From assembly GCA_002358965.1 (NCBI GenBank), contig DEPW01000084.1:874-20227 (forward strand): a stretch of 19,354 bases of DNA, in the 5' to 3' direction. The stretch's first letter is position 1. Every line of letters begins with the position of its first letter. Made by a program: the position numbers and the translations under genes. This document shows positions 1 through 6,652 of the stretch, in pieces. The DNA comes from Bacteroidales bacterium UBA3382 (GTDB taxonomy: Bacteria > Bacteroidota > Bacteroidia > Bacteroidales > UBA932). The notes under the pieces were generated by a model. The model worked only from the letters and a program-made list of their open reading frames with translations, did not search any database and was not told the origin of the DNA.

Positions 1-692
1 GCCTCTATTAGCATACCTCCGCTACCACAGGCAGGATCATATACAGTTTCTCCAGGTTTTGGATTAAGAATTCTAATCAATAAGTTTACTACCGGACGTG
101 GAGTATAGAACTCACCTGCTTTTGCCTTAGAGTCATCTGCAAATTTTTTCAACAATACTTCGTATGCATCGCCCATCAAATCTGCCGGGTAATCCTTATT
201 TCCCAACTTACGAGTAGACAAGTGTTCGATCAGATCGCGGATTTTACTGTCCGACAGGTTTTTCTTATCTGTCCACTTTTGAGCGCTAAACACAGACAAT
301 ACACCATATAACGTATCAGGATTAGCCAACTCGATACCCCTCATTGCTCCAACAATTGCAGCTCCAAGGTTTTCAGTACGTTCTCTAATATCTATCCAAT
401 GACAACCATCAGGAATTACAAATCTATGTTGTTCCGGTAATGATGCATACTCTTTGTCTCCTCCGCTTTCGTCAAGTGCCGCCTGTGTTTCCTCATCATA
501 AACATCTGAAATGCGTTTAAAATATAGGATAGGGGTTATATAATCTTTGAAATTATCCTGGCTTACAGGTCCTCTCAATATATTACACGCTTCGAACAAG
601 AAGTTATACAAGTTTTGGACACCTTCCATCCTAATAGACTTTTCGTCTTTGGCAATTATATCTTCTTCTGATTTATATTTCTTTTTAGCCAT
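1..692 (-). CDS. hsdM: Type I restriction-modification methylase subunit HsdM (partial, 3' end beyond window)
   Basis: This is the N-terminal 230 codons of the modification subunit of a type I restriction-modification system, an adenine-N6 methyltransferase that acts in a complex with HsdS (specificity) and HsdR (restriction). The start is the ATG whose complement lies at 690-692 (MAKKKYKSEED). The first ~150 residues match the helical HsdM N-terminal domain, with the hallmark PILYFKRISDVYDEE at about residues 50-64. The methyltransferase domain follows, with GEFYTPRPVV and then the SAM-binding motif I DPACGSGG right at the window edge. The catalytic NPPF motif would lie outside. The gene starts 15 nt after the stop of the XRE regulator, so the two are probably co-transcribed. 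The DNA is visibly more A+T-rich than the genes after 1929, which fits acquired DNA. hsdS and hsdR are expected just beyond position 1 but cannot be seen. Confidence 0.93.
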   Translation of the reverse strand, partial: MAKKKYKSEEDIIAKDEKSIRMEGVQNLYNFLFEACNILRGPVSQDNFKDYITPILYFKRISDVYDEETQAALDESGGDKEYASLPEQHRFVIPDGCHWIDIRERTENLGAAIVGAMRGIELANPDTLYGVLSVFSAQKWTDKKNLSDSKIRDLIEHLSTRKLGNKDYPADLMGDAYEVLLKKFADDSKAKAGEFYTPRPVVNLLIRILNPKPGETVYDPACGSGGMLIE

Positions 693-707
693 ATCTTAGT
701 GGAAATA

Positions 708-899
708 CTATTTCGTAGAGTTAAGAAGTTCCTTCACATCAACATCAAGAACACGTGCTATTTCTCGCAGTGTGGCGACATCTGGCTGAGAAGTATTAGT
801 ACACCATTTTGAAATAGTTGCAGGATTTTTTTGTAAAACCCCCGCAAGCCATTTACTGGTTTTCTTTTTCTCTACAAGAACTACTTTTATTCTATTCAT
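708..899 (-). CDS. Small XRE-family helix-turn-helix regulator upstream of hsdM
   Basis: This 63-residue protein is essentially one helix-turn-helix DNA-binding domain. Recognition-type features are WLAGVLQKNPATISKWC (about residues 17-33) followed by the family pattern TLREIARVLDVDVKELL. It lies directly upstream of hsdM on the same strand. Small XRE proteins in this position often control expression of the restriction-modification genes; that role is inferred from position here. In-frame ATGs also exist at 908 and 917 (MEAMDDMNRIKV). I chose the third, at 899, because the conserved domain begins there and family members as I recall them start MNRIK. A -7 promoter box at 943-950 sits about 40-50 nt upstream. 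No effector or dimerisation domain is present. Confidence 0.85.
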   Translation of the reverse strand: MNRIKVVLVEKKKTSKWLAGVLQKNPATISKWCTNTSQPDVATLREIARVLDVDVKELLNSTK

Positions 900-942
900 A
901 TCATCCATAGCTTCCATCGCATAAATTATATTGCTTTAGGCG

Positions 943-950
943 CAAAGATA
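943..950 (-). promoter_or_regulatory. Bacteroidota -7 promoter element for the XRE regulator-hsdM pair
   Basis: On the minus strand the sequence reads TATCTTTG, an exact match to the TAnnTTTG -7 consensus. Transcription would begin near 938, leaving a leader of about 40 nt before the ATG at 899. I saw no clear TTTG -33 element at the usual distance. Confidence 0.6.
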
Positions 951-1004
951 ATTAAAACCAGACCAAAAATAAGTAACCCTTAAAATAATTATCCTTAATA
1001 GCTA

Positions 1005-1772
1005 TCATTTTCTTTTATTATACATTCTATTATGTTTTGCCACTATCCCTATCGCAAACATCAGACATCTTCTCCTATACGCCTCTTCCTCCTCATCTGG
1101 TCTGCGGCCATCCCAGTGAAGGTCTGAGTCGGAATTGCCACCACCTCCGCCACCGGAAGAGATTGCAACGGGCGTTCCTCCGGCAAGAGCATCGGCGATG
1201 GCAAATATCTTTAAGCGGAGAGAAGGGTTTGCAAACTGATCAAGCATTGTTTCCAATGTTGATTTCAGGACATCATTATTTTCGATAAGCGTTTTGACAT
1301 CCTTCCGTAACTGGTATAGTTCGCCGTAATCAGCCAGGACATTGCGTTGGGCAGCTTCGACCTGCCGTCCATCATTCCTATACAAGGATTCTATCTTCCG
1401 GACAATCTCGATAAACTGTTTAGAGGTATATTTGTTCTGACGCTCGACCCATTTGTCTGTGCCGAACATGGGTGCTTTCTCTGTAATTTGTGGCGGCGAG
1501 AAGTCAACCTTGTGATTACGGAACAGCTGGATGACAGAACGAATTTTTGTAGCATCCTTTGTCAGTTGCTCCAATTTCTGCTCCTTTACCAAAAGTTTAC
1601 TCGCTTTGTCATCCAACTTAGACTGGTACTCTGCAATGATCTTCTGTATATCCGCCTTCTGTGCCTCATATTTGTCAAGAGTTATTTTGCCGGATGCAAG
1701 AGCTCATTTATTTCTTTAAGCAGGTTCCTGCCGGCAGTTTTTGTATCATAGATTACAGCCCTTGGCCATTTC
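1005..1772 (-). pseudogene. Frameshifted C-terminal remnant of a mobilisation (MobV/Pre relaxase-type) protein
   Basis: A 203-codon open stretch (ATG at 1616, stop at 1005) encodes a long charged coiled coil, then FANPSLRLKIFAIADALAGGTP, a glycine-rich linker with six consecutive Gly, and a WDGRRPDEEEEAYRRRC tail. I recognise this tail as typical of the C-termini of Bacteroides plasmid/transposon mobilisation proteins; the family is recalled, not searched. The coding sense continues upstream of the ATG in the same frame (ASGKITLDKYEAQKADIQKI). It then jumps to another frame near 1694-1706 (upstream frame reads IYDTKTAGRNLLKEINEL), so one base appears lost or gained there. The N-terminal catalytic region (Tyr/His motifs) is absent. 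I therefore call it a decayed fragment of a mobile element, not a working relaxase. The ATG at 1616 could still permit expression of a truncated protein. Confidence 0.6.
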
Positions 1773-1860
1773 ACGCCTGCTTAGCCTCTTTACTCACAAA
1801 CCTCCTTGCCTCTACTGTAATTTGTCCAAACAAACCGCACCATTTGAGACCATAAAACAC

Positions 1861-1897
1861 CAGCGCGACAAACAAATTTCCATTGCTTATCGCGCTG
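1861..1897. repeat. 8-bp perfect inverted repeat between relaxase remnant and DUF2795 gene
   Basis: CAGCGCGA at 1861-1868 is matched by its reverse complement TCGCGCTG at 1890-1897 with a 21-nt A+T-rich spacer. It lies at the transition from A+T-rich island DNA to core genes, in a gene-poor stretch (1773-1928) that otherwise holds only short open frames. It could be a weak terminator for the DUF2795 gene, a protein-binding site, or a leftover of the mobile element end. Confidence 0.45.
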
Positions 1898-1928
1898 TAA
1901 TTTAATAATTTAGCTTACTAAAAAGCTG

Positions 1929-2150
1929 TCAATATTCCTCCTCGTTGAAGAAGAAGTCTTCTTTGGTAGGATAGTCTGGCCAAATGTCTTCTATGCTTTC
2001 ATAGATTTCGCCGTCATCATCCAAATCTTCAAGGTTTTCTATGACTTCGAGCGGAGCTCCGGATCTGGTAGCGTAATCTATGAGTTCGTCCTTAGTCGCC
2101 GGCCACGGCGCATCTTCCAATCTGTAAGCAAGCTCAAGTGTCCAATACAT
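1929..2150 (-). CDS. DUF2795 domain protein
   Basis: This 73-residue, very acidic protein (MYWTLELAYRLEDAPWPATKDELIDYA at the N-terminus; EDIWPDYPTKEDFFFNEEEY at the C-terminus) matches the DUF2795 family. That family is widespread in Bacteroidota and has no established biochemical role. The PWPATKDELIDYAxRSGAP segment (about residues 15-33) resembles the small helical fold of the family. There is no signal peptide or membrane segment, so it should be cytoplasmic. It is a single gene with its own -7 box at 2233-2240 and a leader of about 75 nt. It is the first gene with core-genome base composition after the island and marks the right-hand limit of the accessory DNA. Confidence 0.88.
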   Translation of the reverse strand: MYWTLELAYRLEDAPWPATKDELIDYATRSGAPLEVIENLEDLDDDGEIYESIEDIWPDYPTKEDFFFNEEEY

Positions 2151-2232
2151 TGCGTTGTCTGTTAAATAGTTAAACTTTCTTTGCTTGTCTGTCGTACCGG
2201 AAAGGCAACTTCACAGTCCGGCTTTTGGCGCG

Positions 2233-2240
2233 CAAAGATA
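2233..2240 (-). promoter_or_regulatory. -7 promoter element for the DUF2795 gene
   Basis: The minus strand reads TATCTTTG, matching TAnnTTTG, followed by GCGCGCC. Predicted transcription start is near 2228. Confidence 0.55.
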
Positions 2241-2285
2241 AAAAACTTTTTCAATCTTCGAAGCCCCCGGGGATTTTTCTTCTGG

Positions 2286-2306
2286 AAAAAAACCGGGCGA
2301 CTCCCG
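2286..2306 (-). terminator. Intrinsic terminator downstream of cobalamin adenosyltransferase gene
   Basis: Read on the minus strand just after the stop at 2315, CGGG-AGTCG-CCCG forms a 4-bp G+C stem with a 5-nt loop (2294-2306). A G and then seven consecutive T follow (complement of 2286-2292). The stem is short but the T tract and position fit a rho-independent terminator. Confidence 0.6.
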
Positions 2307-2314
2307 TCCGATCA

Positions 2315-2845
2315 TCATGGCAGCCAGAAATCTTCCGACTGGCCTTTTGCCGTTGTCACATATCGTGCCAATGTAAACATATAATCGGACAATCTGTTGA
2401 TATATTTGATCACTGCCTTCACCTCTTCCCGCATATCGCCCAATGCAATGGAGGACCGCTCGCAGCGGCGGCATACAGTCCTGACAACATGGCATTCAGC
2501 CGCTTCCTTCGGCCCTCCCGGAAGTATGAAAGCCGTCTGCTGCGGGAGCGCGGAAGTCATTTCGTCAATCCGCTTTTCGAGCCATGCAGTATCCTCTGCC
2601 GGGAATGCCGGCAGCGATTTTGCCGAATCCTCGCTGGCGATGTGCGCCGACCCGTTCATGAGCGCGCACTGTATCCTCCTCAGCTCGTTGTCATGTTCCG
2701 GTAGCGATACCCTCAATATGCCTATCCACGAAATCAATTCGTCGATGTCTCCGTAAGCCATGACGCGCGGGTGGTCCTTCGCGACCCGTTTTCCTCCGAC
2801 AAGGGAAGTCCTCCCTTCATCGCCGGTTTTAGTATAAATCTTCAT
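2315..2845 (-). CDS. PduO-type cob(I)alamin adenosyltransferase
   Basis: The enzyme transfers the 5'-deoxyadenosyl group of ATP to cob(I)alamin, making adenosylcobalamin. The ATP-binding signature TKTGDEGRTSLVGG opens the protein (residues 4-17). GDIDELISWIG follows at about 32-42, and the C-terminal RRCERS...YINRLSDYMF block completes the family pattern of a trimeric five-helix bundle. With a start at 2845 the length is 176 residues, close to the family's usual 180-190. Upstream in-frame starts exist at 2857 (ATG) and 2869 (TTG). The TTG lies inside the -7 box (2867-2874) and so cannot be used; 2857 would leave only about 5 nt of leader. There is no cobalamin-riboswitch-sized leader. No other B12 gene is adjacent, so the product probably serves salvage and cofactor activation. 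Confidence 0.93.
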   Translation of the reverse strand: MKIYTKTGDEGRTSLVGGKRVAKDHPRVMAYGDIDELISWIGILRVSLPEHDNELRRIQCALMNGSAHIASEDSAKSLPAFPAEDTAWLEKRIDEMTSALPQQTAFILPGGPKEAAECHVVRTVCRRCERSSIALGDMREEVKAVIKYINRLSDYMFTLARYVTTAKGQSEDFWLP

Positions 2846-2866
2846 CTCATTTTTCATTTTAACTCC

Positions 2867-2874
2867 CAAAAATA
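2867..2874 (-). promoter_or_regulatory. -7 promoter element for cobalamin adenosyltransferase
   Basis: The minus strand reads TATTTTTG (TAnnTTTG). Predicted start of transcription is near 2862, which decides against the TTG start at 2869 and makes the transcript nearly leaderless if ATG 2857 is used. Confidence 0.55.
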
Positions 2875-2909
2875 CGCATTAATATGGGAAACTGTTGATG
2901 AAAATTGAT

Positions 2910-2917
2910 TAATTTTG
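2910..2917 (+). promoter_or_regulatory. -7 promoter element for folE
   Basis: TAATTTTG matches TAnnTTTG and is followed by CGGCC. If used, folE has an unusually long leader of about 160 nt (2922-3083), which contains long A and T runs and no other perfect -7 box that I could find. Confidence 0.5.
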
Positions 2918-3083
2918 CGGCCTTTGGATTAAGAAGCCGTTTTAAATTTTTTTTTCAAAAGTTCTTTGCGACATCATTTCGGCATGTTTCCGCCGTTTTA
3001 ATCGTAAAAACTGCACGAAAGCCTGTCTCGAATCTTCTGAGAAAAAATTTCAAACAGCTTATAGGAATTTTAGATTTAATGTC

Positions 3084-3683
3084 ATGGGATATAGGAAAAT
3101 AGAGTGTTACGACGAGGAGATTACCGCAAAACTTGCAGAGCATTACAAGGCGATACTCGAGCTGATAGGGGAGGACCCTTCGAGAGAGGGTTTGCTCAAG
3201 ACCCCTGAAAGAGTCGCCAAGGCAATACAGTTCCTTACCAACGGATACCTTCAGGACGGTCATGAAATACTCCGTGCCGCCCTTTTCGAAGAAAAATACA
3301 GCCAGATGGTGCTGGTCAAGGACATAGAGCTCTATTCGACCTGCGAACACCACATGCTCCCCTTCATAGGCAAAGCCCATGTGGCCTATATCCCCAACGG
3401 CAGGATCACCGGCCTGAGCAAGATTGCCCGTGTCGTCGAATGCTATGCCCGCCGCCTGCAAGTCCAGGAAAGGCTTACCACCCAGATACTTGAATGCATA
3501 GATTCGACACTCAAGCCTCTCGGAACGGCGGTTGTCATCGAAGCGGCACATACCTGCATGAGGCTCAGGGGAGTCCAGAAAGAGCATTCGCTCACGACTA
3601 CCTCGGCCTTTTCAGGAGCCTTCCTCAAAGACCCGAGGACAAGGGAAGAATTCATGCATCTGATCGGGCAGAAGCTGGATTGA
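3084..3683 (+). CDS. folE: GTP cyclohydrolase I
   Basis: FolE converts GTP to 7,8-dihydroneopterin triphosphate, the first step of tetrahydrofolate (and often queuosine/pterin) synthesis; it works as a cytoplasmic decamer. The 199-residue length is typical. DPSREGLLKTPERVA (residues 31-45) is the conserved N-terminal block. The zinc and active site are complete: C87-E-H-H90 (CEHHMLPF) and H156-T-C158 (HTCMRLRG), corresponding to the E. coli ligands Cys110, His113, Cys181 and the catalytic histidines His112 and His179. TTTSAFSGAF (171-180) is the conserved C-terminal block. The gene is monocistronic. Its last 32 nt overlap the 3' end of the convergent CCA-enzyme gene, which could produce antisense 3' ends. 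Confidence 0.96.
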   Translation: MGYRKIECYDEEITAKLAEHYKAILELIGEDPSREGLLKTPERVAKAIQFLTNGYLQDGHEILRAALFEEKYSQMVLVKDIELYSTCEHHMLPFIGKAHVAYIPNGRITGLSKIARVVECYARRLQVQERLTTQILECIDSTLKPLGTAVVIEAAHTCMRLRGVQKEHSLTTTSAFSGAFLKDPRTREEFMHLIGQKLD

Positions 3684-5100
3684 TTTCCGGCCAGCCGTAA
3701 TTGGAGGCGACATATTTTCTCATCAGCTCCATGGCCGCCTCAGCGTCGTTCTCGATCACTCCGTCGAGAATCGCGTTCTTCACATATTCCTTTATCTCGC
3801 CGAGTACGGGGCCCGGCCCGATGCCGTAATGCGACATGATGATTTCGCCGGCCACGGGATTCTTGAAATTCCTGATCGCATCCTTTGCTTCGACCTCGGC
3901 CAGTTTTCTCCTGACGAGTGAAAAATTCCTTTTCAGCTGTTCGACCTTCCTGGGATTTTTGGATGTTATATCCGCCTCGCAGAGTTCCATCAGCTCGTCT
4001 ATGTCGTCTCCTGCATCGAAAAGCAGCCTCCTGACGGCGGAGTCCGTCACCTCGTCGGTAACCAATGCGATAGGGCGGAGGTGGAGGCCTACGAGCTTCT
4101 GGACATACTTCATCTTCTCGTTAAGAGGCATGTGCAGGCTCTTGAAGATTCCAGGCACCATCTTGGCCCCGACGATGTCATGCCCATGGAAAGTCCAGCC
4201 GGTTTTAGGATCGTAACGCTTTGTCGGAGCCTTGCCTATATCGTGAAGAAGCCCGGCCCATCTCAGCCACAGGTCTGAAGACGGATTGTTTCGGCATATA
4301 TTGTCGACGACTTCGAGCGTATGCTCGAAATTGTTCTTGTGTCCGTGTCCGTCGATCGTTTCCACCCCTTTCAGGCGAGTAAGCTCCGGAAGTATCTTTT
4401 CAAGCAGCCCGGTGCTGTCCAGCAGGCGGAAACCGATGGACGGAGTGCCGCATGACAGGATCTTGTGAAGCTCTTCGGCTATCCTCTCTTTCGAAAGTAT
4501 ATCGAGCCTGTCTCTGTTACGGCTGATGGATTCGAGCGATTCGGGCACGATGGTAAAACCGAATCTCGTGGCGAAACGGATCGCCCTTATCATCCTCAGC
4601 GGATCGTCGCTGTAAGTGGTGTCCGGGTCGAGCGGGGTACGGATTATCCCGGCCGTCAGATCCCGTATTCCTCCGAAAGGGTCGATGAGCGCCCCGAAAT
4701 CCTCTTTGCACAGGCTGAAAGCCATGGCGTTTATCGTGAAATCCCTTCTCAGCTGGTCGTCTTCCAGGGTGCCGTCCTCGACGATAGGCTTGCGCGACTC
4801 TCTGTGATATGATTCCTTTCTCGCTCCCACGAATTCCAATTCGGTATCCTTGTAGCGGATCATCGCCGTGCCGAAGTTTTTGAAGACCGAAACATTGGAA
4901 CGGACTCTTGCCCCCACCGCTTCGGCAAGGGCGATGCCGCTTCCCTCGACTACGATGTCTATGTCCTTGCATGGTATCTGCAAGAACGAGTCCCGGACAT
5001 ATCCGCCGATTACGAAACTCCTCACGCCAAGTTTGGCGGCGCATTCGGAAACTATTTTAAAAACCGGTCTGTCAAGATATTCAGTATTAACAATCGTCAT
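3652..5100 (-). CDS. cca: CCA tRNA nucleotidyltransferase / poly(A) polymerase-type enzyme with HD domain
   Basis: The enzyme adds or repairs the CCA end of tRNAs. At 482 residues it has the class II nucleotidyltransferase head: GGYVRD (32-37), metal-binding D46-I-D48, and RRDFTINAMAF (118-128). A DPLRMIRAIRFATRFGF ribose/neck motif follows (166-182). A C-terminal HD phosphohydrolase domain carries H257/H260 in GHGHKNNFEH and H286-D287 in LLHDIGK; this arrangement is common in Bacteroidota CCA enzymes. Head-group sequence alone does not cleanly separate CCA-adding enzymes from poly(A) polymerase; being the only such gene visible favours CCA addition. It begins 7 nt after the stop of the HsdR-N-like gene (same strand, likely operon). 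Its 3' end overlaps folE by 32 nt on the opposite strand. Confidence 0.92.
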   Translation of the reverse strand: MTIVNTEYLDRPVFKIVSECAAKLGVRSFVIGGYVRDSFLQIPCKDIDIVVEGSGIALAEAVGARVRSNVSVFKNFGTAMIRYKDTELEFVGARKESYHRESRKPIVEDGTLEDDQLRRDFTINAMAFSLCKEDFGALIDPFGGIRDLTAGIIRTPLDPDTTYSDDPLRMIRAIRFATRFGFTIVPESLESISRNRDRLDILSKERIAEELHKILSCGTPSIGFRLLDSTGLLEKILPELTRLKGVETIDGHGHKNNFEHTLEVVDNICRNNPSSDLWLRWAGLLHDIGKAPTKRYDPKTGWTFHGHDIVGAKMVPGIFKSLHMPLNEKMKYVQKLVGLHLRPIALVTDEVTDSAVRRLLFDAGDDIDELMELCEADITSKNPRKVEQLKRNFSLVRRKLAEVEAKDAIRNFKNPVAGEIIMSHYGIGPGPVLGEIKEYVKNAILDGVIENDAEAAMELMRKYVASNYGWPEINPASARSDA

Positions 5101-5107
5101 AAAAAAT

Positions 5108-5518
5108 TCAGTTTTCTGTCCCTCCGTCCATCTCTTCGAAAGACGGAAGGTGGTTCAAACTCGCGTATGAGCCGTCGCCGGTCTTCCTGTAAAAAAATGT
5201 TTTCGTCCCGTTGGTAATGCAGATGTACGGCACCTCCGACGCCATGTTGTACCTCAGCGCCTGTGCGAGTACCTCCCCGTCGAGTTTCACGGACGGCTCT
5301 TTGCATTCGACGATGCAGGCGCTTTGCAGTTTCCTGTCGTACACTATGATGTCGGCACGCATCTTTTTCTTGCCGATATTCAATGCTACCTCGCTCATCA
5401 TGTGTGTCATGGGTACTCCGGCATTCCCGTTCAGTACTCGGATAAACCATTGTCTTACATTTTCTTCCGGAGTCAGCCTGACATTTTTCTTCCTCAAAGG
5501 ATCAAAAATTTCCTCCAT
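5108..5518 (-). CDS. Orphan type I restriction enzyme R N-terminal-like domain protein
   Basis: This 136-residue protein equals only the PD-(D/E)XK nuclease-fold portion of HsdR (HSDR_N_2 type). The core is visible: a helix with E18 in PEENVRQWFI, D56 in MRADIIVYD, then IVECK with E70 and K72, and a QALRYN helix. No helicase or ATPase domain follows. In Bacteroidota this single-domain protein is a conserved neighbour of holA and is not part of a restriction operon. Here it is divergent from holA across an 83-nt gap and sits 7 nt upstream of cca. This argues for a housekeeping nucleic-acid role, but no function is established. It is unrelated in position to the hsdM gene at 1-692. The -7 box lies at 5540-5547. 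Confidence 0.85.
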   Translation of the reverse strand: MEEIFDPLRKKNVRLTPEENVRQWFIRVLNGNAGVPMTHMMSEVALNIGKKKMRADIIVYDRKLQSACIVECKEPSVKLDGEVLAQALRYNMASEVPYICITNGTKTFFYRKTGDGSYASLNHLPSFEEMDGGTEN

Positions 5519-5539
5519 TTCATGCGACTTCTCAACCTA

Positions 5540-5547
5540 CAAAGTTA
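5540..5547 (-). promoter_or_regulatory. -7 promoter element for the HsdR-N-like/cca operon
   Basis: The minus strand reads TAACTTTG (TAnnTTTG). It is the exact reverse complement of the holA -7 box at 5558-5565, 10 bp away. Predicted leader to the ATG at 5518 is about 15-20 nt. Confidence 0.6.
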
Positions 5548-5557
5548 CAAATTTTAT

Positions 5558-5565
5558 TAACTTTG
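5558..5565 (+). promoter_or_regulatory. -7 promoter element for holA
   Basis: TAACTTTG matches TAnnTTTG. The box lies within the stretch where the opposite promoter's -33 contacts would fall, so the two divergent promoters should occlude each other. Predicted leader to 5602 is about 32 nt. Confidence 0.6.
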
Positions 5566-5601
5566 ATGCCGGATGAGGAGTCGTAATTAAAATGTTCGCA
5601 T

Positions 5602-6642
5602 ATGGCAAAGGGAGCCGGTAACACGCAGAGCTTATTCAATACCGTTTCAGCCGATATCAAGGCCGGGCGTTTCAGCCCTGTCTACTTGCTGATGGGCGAG
5701 GAGCAGTATTACATAGACAGGATATACGGGATGCTGATGGAAAGCGTGCTGGACGAGTCGGAGAAGGATTTCAACCTTACGGTGTTTTATGGAGCCGATG
5801 TCACCGGGGCGGACATAGCCAATGCGGCTTCGCGTTATCCGATGATGGCCAGCCGCCAGATGGTCGCGGTAAGGGAAGCGCAGTCGGTCAAGAGACTTGA
5901 AGATTTGGCCAAATACGCCTCTGCCCCTCTGGATACCACGGTATTGGTGCTTTGTTACATGGGAAAGACCCTTGACAAAAGGACCGTCCTGTATAAGGAA
6001 ATATCGAAAAACGGAGTGGTGCTCGAGTCTTCCCCGGTGAAGGAGTACGAACTCCCCAGATGGATTTCATCGTATTTCGCCTCGGAAGGTTTACGCATCC
6101 TTCCCGATGCCGCCGCCCTGCTTGCCGAATATTCCGGTACCGAATTGAGCAAGATAGCCCTGGAAGGTGAAAAAATCAAGAAAAGCCTGGAAAACGGAAG
6201 AACCGAAATCCGCGTCGAAGACATCGAGCGTAATGTCGGCATCACCCGCCAGTTCAGCGTTTTCGAACTCACCAAGGCCCTTTCCTACCGAGATTCGGCC
6301 AAATCCTTCCATATCGCCGCCTATCTCGGGGTGTCGCCGCGATTTGCCCTGCCGGCGGCGGTAAACGCCCTCTTTCTGCATTTTTTCAGGATTCTGAAAT
6401 ACGAGGCCCTGATGCAGCGAAATCCTTCGGCTTCCCAGCAGGAAAAGGCCAAGGAGATAGGCATAAACCCTTACTTCCTGCAGGAATACGAAACGGCGGC
6501 CAGGAATTTTCCCATAAGGAAATGCATGGCCGTGATAGCCGAAATCAAAGAATACGATTTCAAGAGCAAAGGCGGGGATGCCGGCGAGGCGACGCCGGGA
6601 GAGCTTTTGCTGGAGCTTGTATCCAGGATACTTTCCAAATAG
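5602..6642 (+). CDS. holA: DNA polymerase III subunit delta
   Basis: Delta opens the beta clamp as part of the DNA polymerase III clamp loader. The 346-residue length is normal. The N-terminal signature SPVYLLMGEEQYYIDRIYGML (about residues 24-44) leads into the AAA+-like fold without a functional Walker A. A middle region with YSGTELSKIALEGEKIKK is the recognisable delta block (about 176-193), and the C-terminal helical collar carries INPYFLQEYETAARNF. There is no signal peptide. It is divergent from the HsdR-N-like gene. It is convergent with the M6 protease gene, with only 9 nt between the stop codons, centred on a 12-bp palindrome. Confidence 0.93.
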   Translation: MAKGAGNTQSLFNTVSADIKAGRFSPVYLLMGEEQYYIDRIYGMLMESVLDESEKDFNLTVFYGADVTGADIANAASRYPMMASRQMVAVREAQSVKRLEDLAKYASAPLDTTVLVLCYMGKTLDKRTVLYKEISKNGVVLESSPVKEYELPRWISSYFASEGLRILPDAAALLAEYSGTELSKIALEGEKIKKSLENGRTEIRVEDIERNVGITRQFSVFELTKALSYRDSAKSFHIAAYLGVSPRFALPAAVNALFLHFFRILKYEALMQRNPSASQQEKAKEIGINPYFLQEYETAARNFPIRKCMAVIAEIKEYDFKSKGGDAGEATPGELLLELVSRILSK

Positions 6643-6652
6643 GCGGCCGCCT
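6641..6652. repeat. 12-bp perfect palindrome at the convergent holA / M6 protease junction
   Basis: AGGCGGCCGCCT is its own reverse complement and spans the last bases of the holA stop codon to the last base of the convergent stop. A hairpin of 4 bp with a GGCC loop is possible on either strand, but no T tract of useful length follows, so terminator activity is uncertain. Confidence 0.5.

Noticed and set aside
1347..1751. 134-codon plus-strand open frame opposite the relaxase remnant
   Set aside because: Its hydrophobic and Cys-rich translation is what an antisense read of a charged coiled-coil gene gives. No promoter was seen.
2846..3083. Cobalamin riboswitch upstream of the adenosyltransferase gene
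   Set aside because: The promoter is within about 20 nt of the start codon, leaving no room for a riboswitch of about 200 nt, and no B12-box-like sequence was seen.
2905..3102. 65-codon plus-strand open frame upstream of folE
   Set aside because: Its non-ATG start lies upstream of or within the -7 box, it overlaps the folE start in another frame, and the translation is dominated by A/T-run residues (Phe, Lys).
4517..5044. 175-codon open frame on the minus strand within the CCA-enzyme gene
   Set aside because: It is rich in Arg, Gly and His, as expected for a frame-shifted read of a G+C-rich gene, and lies entirely inside the well-supported cca frame.
5108..5518. HsdR subunit belonging to the type I RM system at the left edge
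   Set aside because: It is over 4 kb away, only 136 residues, lacks the helicase domain, and has core base composition with housekeeping neighbours.
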